From: Leucobacter luti
Lineage (GTDB): Bacteria; Actinomycetota; Actinomycetes; Actinomycetales; Microbacteriaceae
Length of the DNA: 64,000 nucleotides
NCBI RefSeq assembly: GCF_004217175.1
Contig: NZ_SHKI01000006.1
Location: forward strand, 124,001-188,000
Direction of reading: 5' to 3'
Positions 53,443-62,656 of this stretch are shown here, piece after piece. The notes beneath the pieces were generated by a model. It worked only from the letters and a program-made list of their open reading frames with translations, was not told the DNA's origin and did no database searches. The translations under genes and the position numbers were made by a program. Numbering within the stretch: the stretch's first letter is position 1; every line of letters begins with the position of its first letter.

Positions 53443-54648
53443 ATGTCACCCACGAACATGATCGATTCGGAACAGTCTCTGCTGCACGAAAGCTACCTGC
53501 ACCTGCACCGGAACCCAGAGCTGTCGATGCAGGAGCACCGCACCGCAGAGTTCATTGAGGGCAAGCTTGAAGAGCTCGGTATCGAGCACCTGCGGTGTGG
53601 CGGCACCGGGGTCGTTGGGGTGCTGCGCAACGGCGACGGTCCCGTGGTCGCGTTCCGAGCCGACACCGACGGCCTGCCGATCCGTGAGGACACCGGGGTC
53701 GATTACGCCTCGGTGGCCACCGGGACACTCGCCGACGGCACGGAGGTTCCGGTGATGCACGGCTGCGGCCACGACACCCACGTCGCGGCGGCGCTCACCG
53801 CCACCGCAGTGATGGTGCGCGAGCGCGACAGCTGGCGCGGAACGATCGTGTGGGTGTTTCAGCCCGGCGAGGAGACCGCGGCGGGTGCGGCGGCCATGGT
53901 GGCTGACGGGCTGTGGGACCGGGCGCCGAAACCCGAGCTCGTGCTGGGGCAGCACGTGGTTCCACAGGTGCCGTCGGGCGCAGTGGGGCTCGCCTCGGGC
54001 AGCGCGATGGCGATGGCCGACTCACTTCGGGTCACCGTGTTTGGTACCCAGTCGCACGGCTCGCAGCCGCAGAACGCGATCGACCCGGTGGTGCTTGGTG
54101 CGCACATGGTGGTGCGGTTGCAGACCATCGTGGCGCGTGAGCTCTCACCCCAGGAGCCCGCGGTGGTCACCTGCGGCACCTTCCACGCGGGCCTGAAAGA
54201 GAACATCATCCCCGACCGGGCGGAGTTCACGATCAACGTGCGCACGCTCACCGAGGACGTGCGCTCCCGGGTGCTCGAAGCGATCACCCGCATCCTCAAC
54301 GCGGAGGCCGCGGCCTCGCGCGCGCCGCAGCCGCAGATCGAGGAGATCTACCGGTTCCCGCTGCTGCACAACGACCCGCAGCGCACAGAGCAGGTCGCGG
54401 CCGCGCTCCGGGCGGAGCTGGGGGCTGAGCAGGTCGTCGCGCTCGCGCCGTCGATGGGCTCCGAAGACTTCGGGTGGCTCGCCGAGAGTATCGGGGTGCC
54501 AAACGTGTACTGGGTGTTCGGGGGGTTCCCCGCGGATCGCGCGGATCCCCCCGTCAACCACTCGCCGTTCTTCTTACCCGACATGGAGCCGACCCTCAGC
54601 ACGGGGGTGCGCGCGGCGGTCGGGGCGCTGCGCGCGGCGCTGGGCTAG
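53443..54648 (+). CDS. M20 family amidohydrolase
   Basis: This 401-residue metallohydrolase belongs to the M20D group (hippurate, indole-acetyl-amino-acid and N-acyl-amino-acid hydrolases). Metal-binding motifs are MHGCGHDTHVA (about residues 103-113), FQPGEETAAGA (about 138-148) and GSEDFGWLAE (about 337-346), with the dimerisation domain between. It would release an amino acid from an amide-linked acyl group in the cytoplasm. AGGAG is 8 nt upstream of the ATG. Its stop lies in the CTAG shared with the convergent AsnC regulator. Confidence 0.9.
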   Translation: MSPTNMIDSEQSLLHESYLHLHRNPELSMQEHRTAEFIEGKLEELGIEHLRCGGTGVVGVLRNGDGPVVAFRADTDGLPIREDTGVDYASVATGTLADGTEVPVMHGCGHDTHVAAALTATAVMVRERDSWRGTIVWVFQPGEETAAGAAAMVADGLWDRAPKPELVLGQHVVPQVPSGAVGLASGSAMAMADSLRVTVFGTQSHGSQPQNAIDPVVLGAHMVVRLQTIVARELSPQEPAVVTCGTFHAGLKENIIPDRAEFTINVRTLTEDVRSRVLEAITRILNAEAAASRAPQPQIEEIYRFPLLHNDPQRTEQVAAALRAELGAEQVVALAPSMGSEDFGWLAESIGVPNVYWVFGGFPADRADPPVNHSPFFLPDMEPTLSTGVRAAVGALRAALG

Positions 54649-55664
54649 CCGGCGGCGGCCTCCTCCGGCCGCGGCGTGCCGTGCGAGACCAGCACGTCGC
54701 TGCGTTTGAAGTGCGAGAGGATTGGGCTCGCCGTGATCCGAGTCGCGGTGTCCCCGAGCCGGGCGTCGAGCCGCCGCAGGGTCTCGTGCAGCTCGACGTG
54801 CGATTCGAGCGTCAGGAGTGCCTGGACCTGGCCCAGCCCGGGCACCTCGGCGGCCCAGCGGGTGCGCCAGTCGTCGGCGACGAGTGCGGCGATCTCGTCG
54901 AGGCGGGCGACTGGAGCTTCGACGGTGAGGCTCGCCTCGAGCGGGAATCCGAGCAGCGCCGGGTCGATCACGGCGCGAATGCTGAGATAGTCGGCCTGCT
55001 GCAGCTGGGCGATTCTGCGACGCGCGGTCGGCTTCGCGACCCCCACGTTCGCTGCGATCGCGTCGATGCTGAGCCGGCCGTCAGCGCGCAGCAGCCGGAC
55101 GATTTCACGGTCGGTCTCGTCGGGCAGCGGGGTGATCGCAGCCCGTTCGTCGAGCGAGGCGAGCAGCGCCCGCGTCTCGTTTTCGCCCAACTGGTCCAGC
55201 TGCTCGGTGGACAAGATGTTTGGCTGCCAGCCTCGAACGGTGCGCCGGTAGCGGCCGAGGTAGGAGAACGAGTAGTTGGTGATGGGCTGCTGGGCGAGCT
55301 CGCCCTCGATGAAGGCGGCGCGGGAGTCGTCGCGCAGGTAGCACTCCGAGATCACCGCGCTCTCGGTTGCCAACGACGCCACCCAGAGCGTCTCCGGGCG
55401 TCCAGCGAACCACGTCGCGACGCGGTTCAGGTCTTTCGGCGCACACTCGATTCGAGCGAAACTGCTGATGCCGCGCTCCTGCAGGAGCGGCTGAGACAGT
55501 CCGCGCACTTGGACGAGGCCCTGTTCAAGAAGCCGGGCGCCCCGCCGCGCAATCGTGCGTTCCTGCATTCCTGTGACGCGGGCGATCTCGCGCCAGGACG
55601 CGCGACCGTTGCGCAACAGTGCCGCGCAGATCTCGCGGTCGGCCTCATCGAGCGGCTGGTGCAT
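54645..55664 (-). CDS. Double-domain AsnC/Lrp family regulator
   Basis: This 339-residue protein contains two AsnC units. The first has a helix-turn-helix (about residues 5-60) and a ligand domain with diverged sequence (to about 150). The second has DETDREIVRLLRADGRLS (about 182-199), GVAKPTARRRIAQLQ (about 207-221) and a RAM-type domain to about 320. AsnC/Lrp regulators respond to amino acids. Its position between the M20 amidohydrolase (convergent) and the amidase-PotABCD unit (divergent, 163 nt) suggests it controls one or both. GAAGGAGG precedes the ATG. Confidence 0.87.
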   Translation of the reverse strand: MHQPLDEADREICAALLRNGRASWREIARVTGMQERTIARRGARLLEQGLVQVRGLSQPLLQERGISSFARIECAPKDLNRVATWFAGRPETLWVASLATESAVISECYLRDDSRAAFIEGELAQQPITNYSFSYLGRYRRTVRGWQPNILSTEQLDQLGENETRALLASLDERAAITPLPDETDREIVRLLRADGRLSIDAIAANVGVAKPTARRRIAQLQQADYLSIRAVIDPALLGFPLEASLTVEAPVARLDEIAALVADDWRTRWAAEVPGLGQVQALLTLESHVELHETLRRLDARLGDTATRITASPILSHFKRSDVLVSHGTPRPEEAAAG

Positions 55665-55734
55665 GGCCCTCCTTCAACGTCTCCTGCGCCTATCCTGCCA
55701 GATGTTGCGTTCTGGACACGAGTGATACTTGGGG

Positions 55735-55763
55735 TTGACAAAGTAGTCATTCGTGGTCATTAT
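55735..55763 (+). promoter_or_regulatory. Promoter of the amidase-PotABCD unit
   Basis: TTGACA (55735-55740) is a perfect -35 box, and CATTAT (55758-55763) follows after 17 nt. The surrounding 55730-55815 is AT-rich, unlike most of the window. Two TCATT elements (55747-55751 and 55757-55761) lie between the boxes and could be regulator contacts. Transcription would leave a 5' UTR of about 60 nt. Confidence 0.6.
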
Positions 55764-55827
55764 AAATTCCATATTAAGCATTTCAGGGCGTCGATGATTC
55801 TGATTTTGCTCATTCAATGGAGTGTGG

Positions 55828-57294
55828 GTGGCTGATTTGGAAACCGATCTGTGTCGGATGAGCGCGGAGAGCCAGCTTGCGGCAATGGCCGGAGGGACGC
55901 TTTCCGCAGCCGAGCTGCTGAGCGAGACACGCCGACGCTATGAGCTGGCGAACCCGCTGGTCAACGCAATCGTGACCACTGACTTCGCCGCGGCCGAGCG
56001 CAGCGCCACTGAATCAGACCGGCGACGGGCTGCGGGCGAGCCCCCGCGCCAGCTTGAGGGGCTTCCCGTCGCGGTGAAGGATCTGGAGCAGACCGCGGGT
56101 ATGCGCACCACCTTCGGCTCGGCGCTCCACGCCGATTTTGTGCCGACCAGCGACTCGCTCGTCGTCGAACGGCTGCGCGCCGCTGGCGCGGTGATCTACG
56201 GGAAGACCAACACCCCGGAGTTTGGCACCGGGTCGCACACGTACAACCGCGTGTTCGGCACGACCACGAACCCGTATGCTCCAGACCGCAGCGCTGGCGG
56301 CTCGAGTGGCGGTGCCGCCGCAGCGCTCGCGGCGGGGCTGGTCTCGATCGCCGACGGCTCCGACATGGGTGGATCGCTGCGCACCCCGGCGGCGTTCTGT
56401 AACGTGGTCGGGCTGCGCCCCTCAGCCGGACGCGTCCCGAACTGGCCCAGTGACAATGCGTGGGAGACGCTGTCCACCAACGGGCCGATGGGGCGCACGG
56501 TTGGCGACACCGCTCTGCTCCTCGGGGCGCTCTCGGCCGGTTCCGACCGTGCCCCGCTCGGCTTCCCCGAGCCGTTCGACACGCGCATTGGCGCGCACGA
56601 GCGCCGGCTGCGGATCGGCTGGAGCCGCACACTCGACGGGCTTGAGATCGACCCGGCCGTGACCGAGGTGCTCGAAGCGCACGGACTCCCGACGCTGCTG
56701 GAGCTGGGGCACACCGTGACCGACGAGGAGCCCGAGCTCGCCGCCGCAGACACAGTGTTCCGTGTCATGCGGGGCATCGGATACGCCCGCAACTTTGGGA
56801 GCCTGCTCGCTGGGAAACGTGAGCTGCTCGGCCCAGAGCTCATCGCAAACACTGAGGCGGGACTGCAGTACTCGCTCGACGACTACCTCGATGCGCGTGA
56901 ACAGCGCACGCGGGTGTATGCGGGGATGGCGCGGCTGTTTGAGCGCATCGACGTGCTCGCGGCCCCGGTCACCGCGGTGCTGCCGTTCCCAGCTGCGCAG
57001 CACTGGCCGCGGGAGATCAACGGCGTGCAGCAGCCCGATTACCTCGAGTGGATGCGCGCGAGCTGGCGCATCACCGTCACCGGGTTCACCGCGATCAGCG
57101 TGCCGTGCGGGTTGAGCGCCGGGGGACTTCCCGTGGGGATCCAGCTGATCGCGCCGCCTCGTCACGAAGCGCGGATTCTCGCGCTCGCCGCCCAGTTCGA
57201 GCGCGCACGCCCGATGTGGCGCGAGACGCCGCGTGTTCTTGACCACTCCACACCCGATCGGCCACACCGCGAAGAAACGGAGGCGCTTCGATGA
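55828..57294 (+). CDS. Amidase signature family enzyme
   Basis: This 488-residue enzyme has the Ser-cisSer-Lys triad of amidases: Lys in [11 protein letters not shown] (about residue 87), cis-Ser in [14 protein letters not shown] (about 155-168) and the nucleophile in [10 protein letters not shown] (about 178-187). It hydrolyses an amide to acid plus ammonia or an amine. GTG 55828 has GGAG 5 nt upstream; GTG 55822 is in frame too. Its stop overlaps the ABC ATPase ATG, so hydrolysis is coupled to an uptake system of the polyamine type. Substrate unknown. Confidence 0.9.
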   Translation: MADLETDLCRMSAESQLAAMAGGTLSAAELLSETRRRYELANPLVNAIVTTDFAAAERSATESDRRRAAGEPPRQLEGLPVAVKDLEQTAGMRTTFGSALHADFVPTSDSLVVERLRAAGAVIYGKTNTPEFGTGSHTYNRVFGTTTNPYAPDRSAGGSSGGAAAALAAGLVSIADGSDMGGSLRTPAAFCNVVGLRPSAGRVPNWPSDNAWETLSTNGPMGRTVGDTALLLGALSAGSDRAPLGFPEPFDTRIGAHERRLRIGWSRTLDGLEIDPAVTEVLEAHGLPTLLELGHTVTDEEPELAAADTVFRVMRGIGYARNFGSLLAGKRELLGPELIANTEAGLQYSLDDYLDAREQRTRVYAGMARLFERIDVLAAPVTAVLPFPAAQHWPREINGVQQPDYLEWMRASWRITVTGFTAISVPCGLSAGGLPVGIQLIAPPRHEARILALAAQFERARPMWRETPRVLDHSTPDRPHREETEALR

Positions 57295-58370
57295 CTGCAT
57301 CAGCTGGCGCGACTCTTTCAGTCCAGCAGCTCACCAAGGAATTCACCACCCCCGAGGGCAGCACTTTTGTCGCCCTCAACGGGGTCGACCTCGAAATCCG
57401 GACCGGTGAGTTCTTTGTTCTGCTTGGCCCGTCCGGCTGCGGCAAGACGACGCTGCTGCGCTCGATCGCGGGGCTCGAGCAACCGACGAGCGGGGAGATC
57501 TGGCTCGGTGAGCACCGAATCGATCAGCTCCCGCCGTACCGACGCCGCGTCAACACGGTGTTTCAGGCGTACGCGCTCTTCCCGCACCTCACGGTCCGCG
57601 CGAACATCGCGTTCGGCCTCGAGATGGAGGGAAAGAAGGCGAAGTCGCCTGAGGTGGTCGCCCGGGTCGACGAGATGCTTGAGCTGGTGGGTCTGCAAGA
57701 CTTCGGGAGTCGGCTCCCGTCCCAACTCTCTGGAGGACAGCAGCAGCGCGTGGCGCTTGCACGCGCGCTCGCCAAGCGGCCGGACGTCCTGCTGCTCGAC
57801 GAACCGCTGTCGGCGCTCGATCTGAAACTGCGCCGCGAGATGCAGACCGAGCTCAAGCGCATCCAGGTCGAGTCGGGCATCACCTTCGTGTTTGTGACGC
57901 ACGACCAAGAGGAAGCCATGAGCATGGGCGACCGGATCGCGGTGTTTCAGCGCGGCGAGATTGCGCAGTTGGGTGCACCTCGTGATCTGTACGCCGAACC
58001 CGCGAACCGCTTCGTGGCCGAGTTTATCGGCGAGATGAACTTCCTCAGCGTCACGCCGGAGCCGGGCGGCCTCCGAACTCTGGCCGGAGCGCTTATCCAC
58101 GACGCAGCGCTCAGCGCGCCGCTCGCTGGCGCGGGTGCGACGACCGTTGGGATCCGTCCGGAACACCTCGCAATCGCCGCCGACGGACCACTCAACGGCA
58201 CTATCGCCGCCGCCCAGTACATCGGCACTGACCTGCGGCTCTGCCTCGACATCGGTGGGGGAGACGAGGTCTGGGTGCGCGTCGCCGCGAGTTACGACGG
58301 CCCAACAGCCGTGGGCGAACCGGCCGCGCTGGCAGTCACGCCAGGCGGTGCGCGGGAGGTGGTGGCGTGA
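57291..58370 (+). CDS. ABC transporter ATPase, PotA type
   Basis: This 359-residue ATPase energises a polyamine/spermidine-type importer. Walker A is GPSGCGKTT (about residues 43-51), the signature [15 protein letters not shown] is near 145-159, Walker B is [12 protein letters not shown] near 165-176, and a TOBE domain fills about 285-355. The start and stop codons both overlap neighbours by 4 nt (ATGA and GTGA). Confidence 0.93.
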   Translation: MTASAGATLSVQQLTKEFTTPEGSTFVALNGVDLEIRTGEFFVLLGPSGCGKTTLLRSIAGLEQPTSGEIWLGEHRIDQLPPYRRRVNTVFQAYALFPHLTVRANIAFGLEMEGKKAKSPEVVARVDEMLELVGLQDFGSRLPSQLSGGQQQRVALARALAKRPDVLLLDEPLSALDLKLRREMQTELKRIQVESGITFVFVTHDQEEAMSMGDRIAVFQRGEIAQLGAPRDLYAEPANRFVAEFIGEMNFLSVTPEPGGLRTLAGALIHDAALSAPLAGAGATTVGIRPEHLAIAADGPLNGTIAAAQYIGTDLRLCLDIGGGDEVWVRVAASYDGPTAVGEPAALAVTPGGAREVVA

Positions 58371-59332
58371 CCGCGCAGCACCACGCGACGGTGCCGATCG
58401 ATGTCGCGACCGCAGAAGAATTCCGGCGCACGCGGTGGCGCCGCCCGGGCAGTGCGTCGCCGATCCTGGCACTGCCCGGCATCATCCTTGGCGTGCTGCT
58501 CGTCGCGCTCCCGGTGCTCCTCGTGATCACCTACTCATTCATGAGCCAGGCGCCGGGCGGTGTCGGTGTCGCGGGTCCGGTGAGCTTCGAGAGCTGGAGC
58601 AAGCTGCTCTTCGAAGAAGACTTCACCGGCACGCGGAGCTTCAACCCGCAGTACCTCGCGATCCTGTGGCGCTCCGTGTGGATGGCGGGCCTCACGACGA
58701 TTCTCGCAGCGCTGCTCGCGATCCCGACGGCCGTGTGGATCGCAACTCGGCCACCGAGGACGCGCAACCTGCTGGTACTCGCCGTGACCATTCCGTTCTG
58801 GACGAACACCCTGATCCGCACCTACGCATGGATGATTCTTCTGAACGACCGCGGGCTGATCAACTCGGGAATCGAAGCGCTGGGGCTCACGCCGTTGCCG
58901 CTGTTTCCCAGCCCGTTCGCGACCATGGTGGGGCTCGTCTACGTTTTCGTGCCGTTCATGATCCTGCCCATCTATACGAGCGCGGCAAAGTTCGACTTCC
59001 GGCTCGCGGAGGCGGCGTACGATCTCGGCGCGACGCGGTGGCGCGTCATCACGCGCGTGCTCTTGCCGAATCTGCGCGCTGGCATCCTCGCCGGCAGCAT
59101 GCTCGTGTTTGTCCCAGCGCTCGGCGCATTCATCCAACCGATGCTGCTGGGTGGGGCAAAACTCGACCTGATCGGCACCGTGATTCAGCGCCAGTTTAAG
59201 GAGTCGATGAACTGGCCGTTTGGTGCCGCGATCTCGGTGGCGCTGCTGATCCTGACAATGCTGGCGCTGCTCGGTTTCGCGTTCCTCGCGAAGCGGTTCT
59301 CGGCGTCTGGCGAGAAAGCGAGCCTGCTGTGA
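58367..59332 (+). CDS. ABC transporter permease, PotB type
   Basis: This 321-residue permease has six membrane helices and the cytoplasmic EAA loop [21 protein letters not shown] (about residues 214-234). An N-terminal helix near 35-60 and the loop [12 protein letters not shown] are typical of PotB. GTG start and stop overlap both neighbours. Confidence 0.92.
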   Translation: MTAQHHATVPIDVATAEEFRRTRWRRPGSASPILALPGIILGVLLVALPVLLVITYSFMSQAPGGVGVAGPVSFESWSKLLFEEDFTGTRSFNPQYLAILWRSVWMAGLTTILAALLAIPTAVWIATRPPRTRNLLVLAVTIPFWTNTLIRTYAWMILLNDRGLINSGIEALGLTPLPLFPSPFATMVGLVYVFVPFMILPIYTSAAKFDFRLAEAAYDLGATRWRVITRVLLPNLRAGILAGSMLVFVPALGAFIQPMLLGGAKLDLIGTVIQRQFKESMNWPFGAAISVALLILTMLALLGFAFLAKRFSASGEKASLL

Positions 59333-60162
59333 GCAACGCACGTGGGGTCACTGCCGCCGAGCGGGGCGCGCGGAAGCCCGGATTTCGGGCGCTCAACTCC
59401 TTCCCCGGATTCGCGGGGATCGGGATCGCGCTGCTGCTGTTTTTGTACCTGCCGCTCGCGGTGATCATCGGGTACTCGTTCAACGCCAACAACATCGTGA
59501 TGGTGTGGGAGGGCTTCACCTTCGACTGGTTCGTTCGTGTGTTCCAATCCGAGCAGATCCGACAGGCGTTCGGGAACTCGCTGCTCATCGCGGTGTGGTC
59601 GACCGCCCTCGTCGTGATTCTTGCGATCCTCTCCGCTGTCGGGCTTGTCAGCATGAAGCGGCGCAATTCAACGCTCGTCAATGGACTGCTCTCCGCGCCA
59701 CTGATTCTCCCCGAGATCGTCCTCGCCATCGCGATTCTCAGCCTGTTCGCGTTTGTCAAGATCCCGCTCGGGATCCCGGCGATGATCGTCGGCCACGCCG
59801 TGGTGGGTCTCCCGTTTGCGCTGATGACGATCAGATCACGCCTGTCGGAGGCCGACTGGAGTCAGTTCGAAGCCGCGGCCGATCTGGGGGCGAACGAGCG
59901 TCGCATCTTCCGGCGCATCACCATCCCGATGCTGACACCGGCCATCATCTCAGGGGGCATGCTGAGCTTCATCGTCTCGATGGACAACTTCATCATGTCG
60001 TTCTTCACCGCCGGCCCCGGTTCCACCACCCTCCCGCTCTACATCTGGGGGTCCCTCCGCGTCGGTCTCACCCCAGAGATCAACGCGCTCTCGACCATGA
60101 TCATCGTCGTCTCGGTGGTCGTGCTGATCCTGTCCCAACTCATTACCCGTAAGAAAGGCTGA
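59329..60162 (+). CDS. ABC transporter permease, PotC type
   Basis: This 277-residue second permease has six helices; its EAA loop is EAAADLGANERRIFRRITIP (about residues 182-201). It pairs with the PotB-type subunit. The binding-protein gene starts 3 nt after its stop. Confidence 0.92.
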   Translation: MSNARGVTAAERGARKPGFRALNSFPGFAGIGIALLLFLYLPLAVIIGYSFNANNIVMVWEGFTFDWFVRVFQSEQIRQAFGNSLLIAVWSTALVVILAILSAVGLVSMKRRNSTLVNGLLSAPLILPEIVLAIAILSLFAFVKIPLGIPAMIVGHAVVGLPFALMTIRSRLSEADWSQFEAAADLGANERRIFRRITIPMLTPAIISGGMLSFIVSMDNFIMSFFTAGPGSTTLPLYIWGSLRVGLTPEINALSTMIIVVSVVVLILSQLITRKKG

Positions 60163-60165
60163 ACC

Positions 60166-61287
60166 ATGAAACTCTCGTTGACGGGCGCACCGTTGCGTCT
60201 CACCCTGACGGCGGCCGCAGGCGCTGCACTCCTGCTCGGGGCCACAGCGTGTTCCGCGGCCCCCGCTACCGGAGGAGAATCGGGGGGCGCTGTCGCCGCG
60301 TTCCCAGAATCCGGCTCCGGTGAACTGAACCTGTTCAACTTCACGAACTACATCAATCCGGACGCGTTGACGAAGTTCACCGAGGACACCGGGATCAAGG
60401 TGAATGTCGACACCTTCTCGTCGGCCGAGGAAATGGTGGCGAAGGTGAAGACCGGCTCCGCGACCTACGACGTGGTGTCGATCTCCGACTACGTCGCCGA
60501 GGATCTCATCGCAAGCGGCCAGTTGCTCGAGATCGACGCAATCTCCTTCCCCAACGGGGGCAACATTGAGGCAAGCTTCGTCGACTCGTACTTCGATGAG
60601 GGCCGAAAATACACCACCCCCTACGCGGTCGTGTATCAGGGGATCGGTGTGAATCCCGACGAGGTATCCGGAGAGGTCGCCTCGTGGAAGGACTACTTCG
60701 GGGTGCCGGACGGGGCCGCAGGCAAGATCAACCTCCACGATAGCCAGACCTTCGTGATTGATGCGGCGCTCATGGCGGTCGGATCAGAGGCCTGCACTAC
60801 CGACAACGCCGCCTATCAGGACGCACTCGACCTGCTCAACGGGTTCAAATCGGATGTCAAGGTGATCAGCTCGGACGGCACAATCGACCGCATGGCCGGT
60901 GGCGAAGTGGTGCTCTCGACCATGTGGAACGGCTCATTTGCTCGGGCGCAGGCGCAGAATCCTGACCTCGAGTACGTCTTCCCCGAAGAAGGCTTCATGA
61001 TGGGCGCCGACAACCTGGGCATTCTTGCGAACGCCCAGAACCAGGACAACGCAAAGATCTTCCTGAACTGGCTCCTGGAGCCGGAGAACGCGGCGCTCAA
61101 CGCTGACTTCATCAAGTACTCCTCGCCGATCACCGGCATTGAGGAGTTTCTCGCGGAGCCCGCGGAGGGCGATGCCGCGGTCATCATTGCGGACGCAGAA
61201 ACCATGCAGCGCGGCCACGACCAGAAGCCCTGCTCCGCTGAGGTGAAGGAGCAGTACGACAAGCTCTGGACGATGTTCAAGGGCTAA
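60166..61287 (+). CDS. Polyamine-type substrate-binding lipoprotein, PotD type
   Basis: This 373-residue lipoprotein has a signal peptide with lipobox GATAC (Cys about 28) and a PotD-type fold, with ELNLFNFTNYINPDALTKF and YDVVSISDYVAEDL near the N-terminal half. PotD proteins bind putrescine or spermidine, but relatives bind other cationic or neutral organics. RBS GAAAGG precedes the ATG. It closes the transporter and is followed by a large hairpin. Confidence 0.9.
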   Translation: MKLSLTGAPLRLTLTAAAGAALLLGATACSAAPATGGESGGAVAAFPESGSGELNLFNFTNYINPDALTKFTEDTGIKVNVDTFSSAEEMVAKVKTGSATYDVVSISDYVAEDLIASGQLLEIDAISFPNGGNIEASFVDSYFDEGRKYTTPYAVVYQGIGVNPDEVSGEVASWKDYFGVPDGAAGKINLHDSQTFVIDAALMAVGSEACTTDNAAYQDALDLLNGFKSDVKVISSDGTIDRMAGGEVVLSTMWNGSFARAQAQNPDLEYVFPEEGFMMGADNLGILANAQNQDNAKIFLNWLLEPENAALNADFIKYSSPITGIEEFLAEPAEGDAAVIIADAETMQRGHDQKPCSAEVKEQYDKLWTMFKG

Positions 61288-61296
61288 TCGCGGGGG

Positions 61297-61331
61297 CTGG
61301 CGGGCCCGGCCGTCTCGGCCGGGCCCGCCAG
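61297..61331 (+). terminator. Large hairpin after the PotD-type gene
   Basis: A 15-bp perfect stem (61297-61311 with 61317-61331, 5-nt loop) lies 9 nt after the stop codon. No U-run follows; it can protect the upstream mRNA end or reduce read-through into the CaiB gene. Confidence 0.65.
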
Positions 61332-61366
61332 GGGGACCAGCGTCAACGTGTGAAGGAGGACCAGAG

Positions 61367-62656
61367 ATGAGCAAGGGTGCACTCGACGGTGTGGTCGTAG
61401 TTGATCTCAGCCGCGCGCTCGCCGGCCCGCACGCCGGCCAGATGTTTGGCGACCTGGGCGCCAGAGTGATCAAGGTGGAGTCCCCGGGAACGGGCGACGA
61501 CACACGGAGCTGGGGGCCGCCGTTCGTACCGGGCGGCGACGGCGCCGAACACTCGACCTATTTCCTCTCGTGCAATCGCAACAAGGAATCGATCGCGCTC
61601 GACCTGAAGAGCGACGACGGCCGCGGCGTGCTCCGACGCCTGGTGGCCCGCGCCGACGTGCTCATCGAAAACTTCCGCACCGGCGTGATGGCCCGGCTGG
61701 GCTTCGACACGGCCACCCTCGCGGAGCTGAATCCCCGGCTCGTGCAGCTCTCGATCACGGGGTTCGGCCACGACGGCCCCGAGGCCGACCGCGCCGGGTA
61801 TGACCAGATCGTGCAGGGCGAGGCCGGCCTCATGTCGCTCACGGGGGCTGGACCCGACGACCCCCAGCGCGTGGGCACCCCGATCGCGGACCTGCTGGCC
61901 GGGATCCACGGCGTCGTCGGCGTGCTCGCGGCACTCGTGAAGCGCGGCGAGACCGGGCGCGGCCAGGTGGTGCGCACCTCGTTGCTCTCCTCAATCGTGG
62001 GCGTGCACGCGTTCCAGGGCACTCGCGCGACAGTGGCGGGACAGACCCCGCTCGCGCAGGGGAATCACCACCCCTCGATTGCGCCATACGGGCTGTTCCC
62101 GTGCCGAGACGGCGCGGTGCAGATCAGCGTGGGCAACGAACGCCTGTGGGCGGCGCTCTGCGCCGAGTTTGGGCTCGACCCGGAGGCGCCGGGCCTCGCG
62201 ACGAACGCGGAGCGGGTCGCTCATCACGCGCGCACGCTCGAGTTCGTGACCGCCGCGTTCGCGGACCACGACGCCGAGCCCCTGCTGAAACGCCTGCGCG
62301 CGGCCGGGATCCCGGCCGGCAAGGTGCGCACACTGCCCGAGGTGTACGCCTGGGACCAGGTGGCCTCGCAGGGCCTGCTCGTCGACGTGGAGCACCCCGC
62401 CCTCGGCACCATCACGCTCCCCGGCCCCGCAATCCGGTTCTTCGACCCCGGTTCTGGCTCGGGCGTGAATGCTGACCCCGGTTCCGGCTCGGGTGCGGGT
62501 ACTGCCCCCGGTTCCGGCTCGGGCGCGAGTGCTGCCCGCGAGTCCGCCGGGGCCGAGGCCGGAGCCGGGGAGATTGAGCGCACGCGCACCTCGCACACCG
62601 CGCCGCCCACTCTCAACCAGCACGACGCCATCATCCGCGAATGGTTGGCGTTATGA
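61367..62656 (+). CDS. CaiB/BaiF family protein lacking the usual aspartates
   Basis: This 429-residue protein has the family III CoA-transferase fold: DGVVVVDLSRALAGPHAGQM at residues 5-24, and the SCNRNKESIALDLK and SITGFGHDGP blocks. The block that normally reads GQxVDxSLLD reads GQVVRTSLLSS (about residues 204-214), so neither conserved Asp is present. Residues 361-390 are three 10-residue PGSGSG repeats, followed by an Ala/Glu-rich stretch and a normal C-terminus (NQHDAIIREWL). RBS AAGGAGG precedes the ATG. It overlaps the carboxyltransferase gene (ATGA). The activity is therefore uncertain: CoA transfer with altered chemistry, or another acyl-CoA reaction. Confidence 0.85.
   Translation: MSKGALDGVVVVDLSRALAGPHAGQMFGDLGARVIKVESPGTGDDTRSWGPPFVPGGDGAEHSTYFLSCNRNKESIALDLKSDDGRGVLRRLVARADVLIENFRTGVMARLGFDTATLAELNPRLVQLSITGFGHDGPEADRAGYDQIVQGEAGLMSLTGAGPDDPQRVGTPIADLLAGIHGVVGVLAALVKRGETGRGQVVRTSLLSSIVGVHAFQGTRATVAGQTPLAQGNHHPSIAPYGLFPCRDGAVQISVGNERLWAALCAEFGLDPEAPGLATNAERVAHHARTLEFVTAAFADHDAEPLLKRLRAAGIPAGKVRTLPEVYAWDQVASQGLLVDVEHPALGTITLPGPAIRFFDPGSGSGVNADPGSGSGAGTAPGSGSGASAARESAGAEAGAGEIERTRTSHTAPPTLNQHDAIIREWLAL
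62447..62536 (+). repeat. Three tandem 30-nt repeats in the CaiB-like gene
   Basis: Three in-frame units (62447-62476, 62477-62506, 62507-62536) each begin CCCGGTTCYGGCTCGGG and encode PGSGSG plus four variable residues. They form a flexible insert near the C-terminus. Confidence 0.9.
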
